Below, piece by piece: positions 52,701-60,720 of a stretch of 64,000 bases of DNA; within the stretch, counting starts at the first letter, position 1; the number at the start of each line of letters is the position of its first letter. The translations under genes and the position numbers were made by a program. The notes under the pieces were generated by a model, which searched no databases, had not been told where the DNA came from, and worked only from the letters and a program-made list of their open reading frames with translations. This DNA comes from Nostoc sp. TCL240-02 (GTDB lineage Bacteria > Cyanobacteriota > Cyanobacteriia > Cyanobacteriales > Nostocaceae): positions 4,340,501 through 4,404,500 of the forward strand of contig NZ_CP040094.1 in assembly GCF_013343235.1 (NCBI RefSeq), in the 5' to 3' direction.

Positions 52701-55625
52701 TTACCTTTCTATAGGAATATCCAATGCCTTTAGCTTCAATTCTTGAGCCGGATAATCAGTGAGAGAAAGTGATATTTTCTTGACACCACTAAGTAAAGCT
52801 GTGGGAATACTCACTGTACCTGAAAATGCTGGCCCATTTACAGGCAATTCTGTTGGTAAACCCTCTGTACTAGCGCTCAGGGCTCGTCCTTTATCATCGG
52901 TAACATCTAAAAAACTATACAGGAAGCGCACAGAATCCTTACCTTTGTTCTGCATTTTCACTTTCAGTACCAAATCACCACCAGAGTAGCGGGCAGATTG
53001 CACAGACATAGTTACACCCTCACTTTGGGCAGTAACAGGAAAACCTGGCAGGGGTTTTTCTTCAACCACTTCTGAAGGTTTTTCCTCTGGTTTTTGCTTG
53101 CTGCTATTGGTTTGTATATCTTTAGGTTTTGTCACAGAAGTAGTTGATAATTGACCCTTAAAAATTTCATGACCTGCTACTGCTGTTACCAAACCTAAAC
53201 CTCCCAAGCCAGCCCACTTCAAAAACTTTTGTCGGGTTAGCTGTAATTTTTGGCGATATTCTGCTTTCTCTTGCTGCCGTTGTTTCTCTGCCTTTTGCTG
53301 TTTTAGTCGTACAAGTTCTTGTTGTCGTTGTTTCTCTGCTTCCTGCTGTTTTAGTCGTACAAGTTCTTGTTGTCGTTGTTTTTCTGCCTCCTGCTGTCTG
53401 ATTTCCTCTTGCTGTTTCCGGTATTCTGCTTCTAAAAATGGTTGAATAATAATTGCTTCTAATGCAGATGTTTCCACATCATTTAGTTCAAGAAGTTGCT
53501 GAAGAAGTTGCCTTAAACTCTGCCGAACATCATCACTATAAAGGGAATTTCCTGCTTTAATTGTTTTAATTAATTCCTGCTCATACTGCTGTAATTTTTG
53601 ATGATATTCTACTTCTTCCTGCTGCTTCAGTCGTACTGTTTCTTCTTGTTGCTGCCTGATTGTCTCTTGCTCTTTCCGGTATTCTGCTTCTGAGTATGAT
53701 TGAATAATAATTGCTTCCAGTGCCGATGTTTCCACATCATTTAGTTCTAAAACTTGTTGAAATCGTCGCAACTCTTCACAAGTAGCATCACTGAGAGGAT
53801 ATTCAAACTGCATCGATTCTCTAAACACCTGTTCATACTGTTGCAGCTTTTGCCGACGTTCCTCGATCGCAGCAACAATTCGATTTTCAATTGCAGTCAC
53901 ATCTTCAGCAGTCAGATTCAACGCTTGGTGACGTTGGGTTAGTTGAGAGCGTTTGAAAGCACTGAGCGGATATTCTTGCTGAACAGCTTCTGTAAATTCC
54001 TGCTCATATTGCCGCAAGTTTGCTTGATGCGTTTCAATCTCAGCATTAATCCGCCTCTCGATCGCTCCCACATCTCCATCACTCAACCCCAACGTCTGCC
54101 AGGTTTGCTGCAACTGCTTCCGCGTCACCTCATCTGGATAATGCTGGCGCTGCGTCGCCTTCACAAACGCTTGCTCGTACTGCTGGAGTTTTTGATGATA
54201 GCTTTCAATCTGCGTTGTGATTTGCGCTTCAATTGGGGCAACATCTACATCCGTCAGTCCCAAGCGCTGCTGCTGTTGACGTAAATCATTGCGGGTTGCT
54301 TCACTAAGAGGATATTCCTGCTGCGTGGCAGTCAAAAACAGCCGTTGGTAGTCCTGGAGTTTCTGGTGATATGCTTCTATCTCAGCCGTAGTCTGAGATT
54401 CTATCGCGGCAATATCTCTGTCTGCAAGCTCTAATTGCTGCTGGGTTTGCCGTAAGCGATCGCGGCTTGCTGCACTTAGGGGAAACTCCTGTCGCAGTGC
54501 CGTTGTAAACGCCTGCTGATATGTTTGCAGGTTTTGCTGATACGTCTTAAAACTTGCAGTCACCTGTGCTTCAATCGGCATCGTGTCCTCATTCCGCAGC
54601 CCCAAAATTTGCTGGAGATTTTGCAGATCGAGGCGATCGCTATCGGTAATTGTCTCATCTCGCTCCAGTAGTTCAGTAAACACCTGCTGATACTGCTGGA
54701 GTTTGTCGCGGAACTCATTGCGGTACGGTTCCAACACCTCATCTTCGATCGCCTTTGCTTCAGTTGTCTCCAATCCCAAGCGAGTTCTCAATACATCCAA
54801 TGTACGACGACCAACAAAGGAAATTTCGCCTCGATGAATAAATCGCGCTACCTCTTTACGGTATCGCTGTCTAGGATCGCCGGGAGCTACCTTTGTCAGT
54901 CGAATTTTAAAGCCTTCTCTAATTGCATAGATTTCCGGCTTCATTGCAGGTTGAAGTTCTCGCACCTTCTGACTGGCGTACTCATGGAGTTCATCGATGG
55001 AGATAAACTCATCGCGATCGCGATCGGCTTCTCCCGACTTGATACCTTCAACCAAAAAACGAGTGTAAATCGATAAATCTTGCCCTTCCTCCTCAAAGGA
55101 ATATTGCGTTGAAGTAGAAGAAGTCAATACGGCTCTTCCTTCACCTCCCAACTGCTCCCGGATGTCAATCATGCCGTCATCTTTGGCAGACATTCCCTCA
55201 GCAAACGCGCCACTAAAGCAGCTATCTAGGATAACCACCTGCCGACGGGAACGGCTTTCGCTCATGCGATCGTGAATGAAAGTGGCAGACACCGACGTTG
55301 AGCGAATCAATTCGCCCTGCTGTGTTTTACTGGTGTTGCGAGTTGCCAGATACAGCCTACCGCGATCGTCTTTGATGCCGTGTCCTGAAAAATACAGCAA
55401 CAGCAAATCATCTTTGTGCCGTCCAGAGAATAGCGTTTCGATCGTAATTTCTACAACTTGTCGTTCAGGATTTTTTAGCAGGGTAATATCTGACGCAGCA
55501 AATCCACCCATCTCTGGATGCAGCAGTACCTCACAAACTGCTTCCACATCTTTAACTGCACTGGGCAAAGGGTTCAGCCCTGGCTCATACTCACTGACCC
55601 CAATCAGTAACGCTACCTTCGCCAT
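52701..55625 (-). CDS. Orthocaspase (C14 peptidase) with EF-hand-like loop, tandem 57-residue repeats, membrane anchor and C-terminal domain
   Basis: 974 aa. The p20 caspase domain (1-240) has catalytic His82 (SGHG) and Cys136 (DSCFSG). Next, residues 201-212 (DRDRDEFISIDE) match a canonical Ca2+-binding EF-hand loop. Residues 317-601 are five consecutive repeats of exactly 57 aa (each ends near YQQAF/YEQEF and has a YPLS and a LGLxDxDVxxIE piece); two diverged copies follow, separated by Gln/Glu coiled coil and three 16-residue repeats (KQQEAEKQRQQELVRL). One transmembrane helix (about 830-850) precedes a beta-rich DUF4352-like domain. The repeat region is likely a scaffold or sensor. The gene is the main cargo of the island. 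Confidence 0.9.
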   Translation of the reverse strand: MAKVALLIGVSEYEPGLNPLPSAVKDVEAVCEVLLHPEMGGFAASDITLLKNPERQVVEITIETLFSGRHKDDLLLLYFSGHGIKDDRGRLYLATRNTSKTQQGELIRSTSVSATFIHDRMSESRSRRQVVILDSCFSGAFAEGMSAKDDGMIDIREQLGGEGRAVLTSSTSTQYSFEEEGQDLSIYTRFLVEGIKSGEADRDRDEFISIDELHEYASQKVRELQPAMKPEIYAIREGFKIRLTKVAPGDPRQRYRKEVARFIHRGEISFVGRRTLDVLRTRLGLETTEAKAIEDEVLEPYRNEFRDKLQQYQQVFTELLERDETITDSDRLDLQNLQQILGLRNEDTMPIEAQVTASFKTYQQNLQTYQQAFTTALRQEFPLSAASRDRLRQTQQQLELADRDIAAIESQTTAEIEAYHQKLQDYQRLFLTATQQEYPLSEATRNDLRQQQQRLGLTDVDVAPIEAQITTQIESYHQKLQQYEQAFVKATQRQHYPDEVTRKQLQQTWQTLGLSDGDVGAIERRINAEIETHQANLRQYEQEFTEAVQQEYPLSAFKRSQLTQRHQALNLTAEDVTAIENRIVAAIEERRQKLQQYEQVFRESMQFEYPLSDATCEELRRFQQVLELNDVETSALEAIIIQSYSEAEYRKEQETIRQQQEETVRLKQQEEVEYHQKLQQYEQELIKTIKAGNSLYSDDVRQSLRQLLQQLLELNDVETSALEAIIIQPFLEAEYRKQQEEIRQQEAEKQRQQELVRLKQQEAEKQRQQELVRLKQQKAEKQRQQEKAEYRQKLQLTRQKFLKWAGLGGLGLVTAVAGHEIFKGQLSTTSVTKPKDIQTNSSKQKPEEKPSEVVEEKPLPGFPVTAQSEGVTMSVQSARYSGGDLVLKVKMQNKGKDSVRFLYSFLDVTDDKGRALSASTEGLPTELPVNGPAFSGTVSIPTALLSGVKKISLSLTDYPAQELKLKALDIPIER
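53276..53395. repeat. 48-bp tandem repeat inside the orthocaspase gene
   Basis: On the plus strand the phrase CTGTTTTAGTCGTACAAGTTC...TTGTCGTTGTTT recurs with a period of 48 bp, about two and a half copies. It encodes the 16-residue KQQEAEKQRQQELVRL units of the coiled coil and would be prone to copy-number change. Confidence 0.8.
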
Positions 55626-55853
55626 TTAATCTACCTATGCTGCGATCAAATCCTATGCGGCTTTAATCTCTGTATTGTTTCCTTTATACCAAGTTTTAGA
55701 ATATTATCTCTATCAACCGGACTAGATTATAAGCTAAATTTTTAGAGCAAAATTTAATCAAGCCTAAGCGTAGTCCGTCGTAGACATCGCAACATGGAAA
55801 GAGACACTGCTAAATTAAAGTATAAATCTTACCTATTTATGTAAGAAAAATCT
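55626..55853. other. Upstream region of the orthocaspase gene
   Basis: AT-rich region of 228 bp with the orthocaspase promoter (minus strand). Contains TAAGCGTAGTCCGTCGTAGACATCGC, a fragment of a dispersed repeat. No gene. It ends where the permease copy begins. Confidence 0.5.
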
Positions 55854-55891
55854 AGGCAGCTACTGTATCAGTATCCAACCACGACTTAGTA
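55854..55891 (-). pseudogene. 5' remnant of the sugar-ABC permease gene
   Basis: AGGCAGCTACTGTATCAGTATCCAACC...CGACTTAGTA is nearly identical to the first codons of the permease (51379-51417). Here the reading frame does not continue: it stops at the 21-bp repeat array. Marks the right edge of the island. Confidence 0.88.
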
Positions 55892-55937
55892 GAGCATTTT
55901 ATTAATTCATAGCAAATTAAATTTGGCAATACCCTGC

Positions 55938-56078
55938 AATGTTAATGCATCGGCTGACAATGCCAATACATCGGGTAACAATACCAATGCATTGGGTAAC
56001 AATGCTAATACATTGGTTGACAATGCCAATGCATCGGGTAACAATGCCAATGCATCGAGTAACACTATTAATGCGTCC
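55938..56078. repeat. 21-bp minisatellite, six and a half units
   Basis: Units AATGCCAATGCATCGGGTAAC and variants repeat at exactly 21 bp (two helical turns) from 55938 to about 56063, with a broken last unit. On the plus strand they read as heptapeptides (NANASGN), on the minus strand as LxALLPD. The 73-codon ORF over it has a TTG start and is not supported as a gene. It splits the permease-leader copy from the purN leader. Confidence 0.8.
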
Positions 56079-56163
56079 CTTTGCATTAAACAAGCTACGC
56101 TTTTACACAAAATTGTACGTATTATATATTTTTGGCATCTATAATTTTCCCTTTTAGCTGTTT

Positions 56164-56826
56164 ATGACCCTCCGCCCTGATTCTACCCTGAGCTTGGTTT
56201 CTCCCAGTATTAGCGATGTTCACCAACAAGTCGCCCCTTTAAAACTAGGAATTATGGCTTCTGGGAATGGCAGCAATTTTGATGTAGTTGCCCAAGCTAT
56301 CCAAGATGGACAGCTAAATGCTCAAATTCAAGTTTTAATTTACAATAACCCCTCGGCCAAAGCAGCCGTCAGAGCAGCCAATAGAGGTGTAGAAGCTGTT
56401 TTATTAAATCACCGCAACTATCAAAGCCGAGAAGAGTTTGATGAGAAGATTGTGCAGACATTGCAGCACTACGATGTGGAATGGGTGATTTTGGCGGGTT
56501 GGATGCGATTGTTAACATTAGTTTTCATGGATGCCTTTCCTGAGAGAATTATTAATATCCATCCTAGTTTGTTACCTAGTTTTAAGGGAATCCATGCTGT
56601 AGAACAAGCCTTAGAATCAGGGGTAAAAATCACTGGTTGTACGGCGCATATCGCTTGTTTAGAAATGGACAGTGGCCCAATCTTGATGCAAGCCGCAGTA
56701 CCAGTTTTGCCCGATGATACAGCAGAAACACTCCACGCCAGGATTCAAATTCAAGAACATCGAATTTTACCATTAGCGATCGCTCTGGCAGCATCTTCGT
56801 CAAAAAGTATACTAGGCGTTACATGA
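56164..56826 (+). CDS. purN: Phosphoribosylglycinamide formyltransferase (purine synthesis step 3)
   Basis: 220 aa. GART fold: LKLGIMASGNGSNFDVV (phosphate-binding GNGSNF), VEWVILAGWMRLL, ERIINIHPSLLPSFKGIHAVEQAL (active-site HPSLLPSFKG) and LEMDSGPILMQAAVPV. Asn and His of the active site are present. It transfers formyl from 10-formyl-THF to GAR in IMP synthesis. The first 25 residues precede the fold and are duplicated at 51458. No operon partner beside it. Confidence 0.96.
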   Translation: MTLRPDSTLSLVSPSISDVHQQVAPLKLGIMASGNGSNFDVVAQAIQDGQLNAQIQVLIYNNPSAKAAVRAANRGVEAVLLNHRNYQSREEFDEKIVQTLQHYDVEWVILAGWMRLLTLVFMDAFPERIINIHPSLLPSFKGIHAVEQALESGVKITGCTAHIACLEMDSGPILMQAAVPVLPDDTAETLHARIQIQEHRILPLAIALAASSSKSILGVT

Positions 56827-57212
56827 AATACAAGCGGTTTTCGTACTTTGCGGATAACCCGTTGGAGAACTCGTAAAGTAGCCGCTAAGTGTCTATAAGT
56901 CAATATGGTTCAGTTAAGGCTAGCAGTCTTCGTCAAAGTCATTTTTTAACGTAGACGCGGAGCGGCTTGCCGCAGGCTACCACAGAGACACAGAGGGCAT
57001 AGAGAAAAGAAAGAGAAGGAAAAAATTGCTTAACTGAACTGTAGTGGTCTATAAATCAATATAGTTCAGATAAGAGCAAGATACTTGTAGAGACGGCGAT
57101 TTATCGCGTCTCAAAACTCAAAACCCCAAAATTTTTGCCAGTAGCCCTTAAATGAACCGTATTGGTCTATAAGTTTTCGTAGCGTGCATTAACCCCTGGT
57201 TGTTGATAGTAT
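56827..57212. other. Intergenic stretch with MITE-like element and purN 3' region
   Basis: Holds the family-2 element at 56901-57046 and a TGTAGAGACGGCGATTTATCGCGTCTC hairpin (57089-57115) that can terminate purN. Two further copies of the phrase GTCTATAA(A/G)T occur at 57048 and 57166. Confidence 0.55.
56901..57046. repeat. MITE-like element, family 2 (copy B)
   Basis: 146 bp, ends CAATATGGTTCAGTTAAG and CTTAACTGAACTGTAG, interior with GTAGACGCGGAGCGGCTTGCCGCAGGCTAC. It is the inverse of 37743-37924 minus the extra palindromic module. No ORF. Confidence 0.75.
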
Positions 57213-58631
57213 TTATGATTCATTATCAAACCACCAAGGGTCATTAGTCGCATTAGTTTTAATTAAAATAGCTTTTTTTCGCATGAACCGTTTCAGCGCT
57301 GCTGCACCCATGCGCGATCCTCCCATCCCAGAGAATTTAAAGGCGTTTTTCTCTCCCTCGTGCATGATGGCAGTGAGTCCAGCATCGTTGATACTAATAG
57401 CACCTGCATCTATCTGCTGGGCAATTTCTAAAGCTTCAGCTTCTGAGGCAAAAACAGCAGCACTTAATCCATAAATTGAGTCGTTTGCTAAAGACACTGC
57501 TTCCTCGACTGTGGAAAAAGGCATTATTGGCATAATGGGGCCAAAAGTCTCTTCGGTCATCACTTTCATGGAATGATTAACTTGGGTAAGCACTGTTGGA
57601 CGACACCACCAACCCCCACCCAAGTCTTCAATTACGCCGCCGCAGTGAATGACTGCTCCCTTTTCTACTGCATCTAGGAGATGATCGCTAATAATGGCTG
57701 CTTGTCTTTCAGCGATGATTGGGCCGATTTCTCCACTTTCAACAGTGGGGTAGGCTAGTCCAAGGCGGTGTGCTTTGGCTACTAATTGATGGTAAAACTT
57801 TTCAAATATGGATTCAGCAACATAAATCCGCTCAATTGATAAGCACGACTGTCCAGTGTTGACGACGGAACCCCACAAGATTGCTGAGGTTGCTAATTCT
57901 AAATTGGCTGATTCTAAAACGATCGCAGGATCTTTTCCCCCTAATTCCAAAAAAGCCGGAATAAACCGTTTAGCAGCCGCTTCTGCCACTTTTCGCCCTG
58001 TTGCAACACTGCCTGTAAAGCACACTAAGTCTACATTGTCAATCAAAATAGATCCGGTTGCGCCTGCTCCTTCAATAAAAGTTAAGACATCGCGCAATTT
58101 AGGAACGGCGTTGAGTGCTGTTGTCAGTGGTGCAACGAAGCGGGGAGCGATTTCACTGGGTTTGACAATGACGGCACAACCCGCCAACAATGCCGGAATG
58201 GTATCAATAGTTGACAGCAACAGTGGAAAATTCCACGGGCTAATGATCCCAATTAGGGGGTAAGGAACAGATGTTTGTTGCAAGGCGATAAATGGAATTG
58301 CTGTGTTTTTTGCAGAGTCTTGCAGCAATTCTGGTGCTAATCTACACCACCGATCGATGCTAGAGAGGAAAGAGTCTATTTCTAATACTGAGGTTGATAA
58401 TCTTCCCGTATCATTTACCAAAGCTTCCGTTAAGCGATCGCGCTCTGATACTATCGCTGCCTTCCACTGCTGTAAAGCTTCAATTCTCCCCTCTAAACCC
58501 AGCTTTTGCCAGCTAACTTGTGCCCGGCGCGATCGCTTGCATTGCTGTGCTAGCAACCTTGGGGGTGGCGGGATAATTACGTAGTCAAATTTGCCAGTTC
58601 GGGGATTGCGGACTTCTATTGGTTTTGTCAT
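57213..58631 (-). CDS. NAD(P)-dependent aldehyde dehydrogenase
   Basis: 472 aa. ALDH superfamily: IGIISPWNFPLLLS with catalytic-loop Asn134, KPSEIAPR, FLELGGKDPAIVLE with general-base Glu229, NTGQSCLSIERI with nucleophile Cys263, EETFGPIMPI and GGSRMG at the end. It oxidises an aldehyde to the acid; the close relatives act on aliphatic or aromatic aldehydes, and the substrate here is not predictable. It is the last of a three-gene minus-strand run with the nitrilase-like and RCCR-like genes; a 75-bp gap precedes it. Confidence 0.93.
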   Translation of the reverse strand: MTKPIEVRNPRTGKFDYVIIPPPPRLLAQQCKRSRRAQVSWQKLGLEGRIEALQQWKAAIVSERDRLTEALVNDTGRLSTSVLEIDSFLSSIDRWCRLAPELLQDSAKNTAIPFIALQQTSVPYPLIGIISPWNFPLLLSTIDTIPALLAGCAVIVKPSEIAPRFVAPLTTALNAVPKLRDVLTFIEGAGATGSILIDNVDLVCFTGSVATGRKVAEAAAKRFIPAFLELGGKDPAIVLESANLELATSAILWGSVVNTGQSCLSIERIYVAESIFEKFYHQLVAKAHRLGLAYPTVESGEIGPIIAERQAAIISDHLLDAVEKGAVIHCGGVIEDLGGGWWCRPTVLTQVNHSMKVMTEETFGPIMPIMPFSTVEEAVSLANDSIYGLSAAVFASEAEALEIAQQIDAGAISINDAGLTAIMHEGEKNAFKFSGMGGSRMGAAALKRFMRKKAILIKTNATNDPWWFDNES

Positions 58632-58706
58632 TGGTCAATAATTAATAGTTATTTTTCCCCTGCTCCCCCTGCCCGCCGCCCCTCTGCCTCTTTCCCATTC
58701 CCCAAT

Positions 58707-59750
58707 TCAAATTATTTCCAGTTGGGCTAACCGATCAATTGTGGCTTGCTGGGTTTGCAAAAAGTGTTTGCGGTCTATTTCTCCCTCCAGCATAGTATTA
58801 GCTGGGTAAAAGTGTGATTGATGATAACTTTCGGCGTATAGTTCAAAGCGTTGACGAGCAAGTAAATTATGTAACCCCGGTCGGCGGCGATCGCGGCGTA
58901 ACGCTCCTAAATCAATCTCGGCAAACGCTGCCATGCTCTCGCCTGCACCTGTTTCGGCTAAAACGATTCCGCGATGGTCGATGATTTTAGAGCCACCATC
59001 AGCCGAAGCTATGGGGATGGCAATATTAGCGATGCCTGCGGTATTAGCTGAAACTACATAAGCCATGTTTTCGACGGCGCGAGTGATTTTTGCCGCGTCT
59101 TTGGGAGTGAGGTTTTTGTTGTATACTTCCGAAGTGGAATGGACAAAAATCTCTGCTCCTCGCATCGCCAGACACCGCGCTACTTCGGGATATAAAATTT
59201 CTTCTGATGCTAAAGCTGCTAAATTACCGATCGCAGTTTTGGCTACGGGGAAAACTCCCTCTAAACCATAACAGTCAAGATATTTATCCCAAACATCATG
59301 GGGAGTGGGAGCAAATAAGGAATTTAGCCGCCGATACCGCAAGACGATTGAGCCGGAGGGATCAAGAATAAAACAGGTTTGGAAGTACAATCCGGGAAAG
59401 TTTGGATCAACTTCGTAGGCATTACCAGCTAAAAATATTTTATGCTTTTGGGCAATTTTACCCAGCGCCTCATACTCAGCACCAGCCATTTCTATACAGG
59501 CTTTTTCTGCCCATCCTGCAAGACTATCGCCCATTGGAAAACCCGTGAGGAAATATTCTGGCAGTACAATTAAACGACAATCAAAGCCAATAAAAGCGAT
59601 ACTGGCAGCAATTTGTTGAGCTAGGTGATTGATGGAGTTTAGCATGAGCGATCGCGCTTGGAGGCGATCAGTTGCTTGGTTGACTGCATGACAGGTAACT
59701 TGGAGTGCCAAGGCCCGGAATGAGTTGAGATTATCAGTATTATCTGCCAT
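58707..59750 (-). CDS. Nitrilase-superfamily protein lacking the catalytic Cys and Lys
   Basis: 347 aa from the ATG at 59750; a longer frame from 59795 overlaps the RCCR-like gene by 20 bp. Nitrilase fold: ALALQVTC start, LIVLPEYFLTG with Glu65, then LRYRRLNSLF where the usual catalytic Lys is Arg141, and ALASEEILYPEVAR where the usual Cys is Ser182 (the following Glu and YPE align well). RAVENMAYVVSANTAG and IIDHRGIVLAETG complete the fold. With E-R-S in place of E-K-C it may be a binding protein or do other chemistry. It lies between ALDH and RCCR-like genes, probably in one operon. Confidence 0.85.
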   Translation of the reverse strand: MADNTDNLNSFRALALQVTCHAVNQATDRLQARSLMLNSINHLAQQIAASIAFIGFDCRLIVLPEYFLTGFPMGDSLAGWAEKACIEMAGAEYEALGKIAQKHKIFLAGNAYEVDPNFPGLYFQTCFILDPSGSIVLRYRRLNSLFAPTPHDVWDKYLDCYGLEGVFPVAKTAIGNLAALASEEILYPEVARCLAMRGAEIFVHSTSEVYNKNLTPKDAAKITRAVENMAYVVSANTAGIANIAIPIASADGGSKIIDHRGIVLAETGAGESMAAFAEIDLGALRRDRRRPGLHNLLARQRFELYAESYHQSHFYPANTMLEGEIDRKHFLQTQQATIDRLAQLEII

Positions 59751-59775
59751 GCTGTATCCAAATTTTTTTACTACC

Positions 59776-60537
59776 TTATAGAATACGCTCGCCACCCCAG
59801 AGTGATCGCACTAATTTATCCGTCATTTCTGCCCCAAATAGCCGCACAGCAATTTGGTTGTCTGGGTCGCGTTCTGCAACAGTACGGCGCACAAATAAGT
59901 CACGCTCAGATAAAGCACTCCGTTCTGATTCCGCTACTGGTTCAGCTTCATCTACCCAACCTAGCCAACGATCTATCATCTCATGCGCTACCGTGTGGAC
60001 ACGATCAAGTGTCTCTTCTGTAACTGGACTGGTATAACACAGACTAGTATGAGATTGTACCTGACGGATATACAGCGTTTTGCTAATATACTGCTGAAAA
60101 CGTGAATCTTTCAGGAACGCCAAATATGTCTGGTTCACAGGTTCGTAGTAACGATCCAAATAGTCGAGGTCAGTGAATAGATCGGTGCGAGGGACGTAAT
60201 CTATAAAAAAGAATAATTCTGGAACCGTGGCAAAGACAATAGCCAAATGAGGAACACGAATCTGCGACTTGAGCCAAACAGTTAGGTGCATATTGCAAAA
60301 GCCAGATTTAGGTTCGCGCAACCATGAATGCACCAGCCAATAAATTTCTGGGCCAGAGAAGGTATTGACTGAGCCGTGCGCTTCTCCAATCAAAGCAGAA
60401 TACTTTTGAAAGTTCTCGGTAGACGGATCTGAATGTAATTCAAAACGAGCGTCTATTTTCTCACAGAGTTCATTTGTCCAACCCCACAACTGCTCAAATA
60501 AGGCTATATTGTCTACATTAATTTGCTGCTCAATCAC
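59776..60537 (-). CDS. Red-chlorophyll-catabolite-reductase (RCCR)-like protein
   Basis: 253 aa. The middle, APHLAIVFATVPELFFFIDYVPRTDLFTDLDYLDRYYEP-like stretch (position about 94-132), matches plant RCCR's run of a hydrophobic sheet, a PR-D and DYLxxYY, and SHTSLCYTSPVTEETLDRVHTVAHEMIDRWLGWV fits its C-terminal helix. Plant RCCR reduces a ring-opened chlorophyll breakdown product with ferredoxin and belongs to the ferredoxin-dependent bilin reductases. The cyanobacterial substrate is unknown. First gene of the run with nitrilase-like (25-bp gap to its ATG) and ALDH genes. Confidence 0.72.
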   Translation of the reverse strand: MIEQQINVDNIALFEQLWGWTNELCEKIDARFELHSDPSTENFQKYSALIGEAHGSVNTFSGPEIYWLVHSWLREPKSGFCNMHLTVWLKSQIRVPHLAIVFATVPELFFFIDYVPRTDLFTDLDYLDRYYEPVNQTYLAFLKDSRFQQYISKTLYIRQVQSHTSLCYTSPVTEETLDRVHTVAHEMIDRWLGWVDEAEPVAESERSALSERDLFVRRTVAERDPDNQIAVRLFGAEMTDKLVRSLWGGERIL

Positions 60538-60720
60538 TGTTTGTACCCTTTTAGATCAGAATGCAAACAAACATAATATAAAAGCAAAAAACCAGCATCT
60601 AGCTTCTGCGAGAATTGTTCCACTGAGCCAGAACAACTGTAAATGGCGTGGAATTATTGTTTGCTTCTCCTGTCTTTGGATAAACTTAATTTAAATCAAG
60701 AACTTCGGGTAGAAGAGAGA

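Noticed and set aside
55938..56078. Possible CRISPR array
   Set aside because: The units follow each other without spacers, and no cas genes are in the window.
55923..56144. 73-codon ORF (plus) and 67-codon ORF (minus) of heptapeptide repeats
   Set aside because: Products of the 21-bp minisatellite in both directions; TTG start, no RBS, no similarity to a protein that I know.
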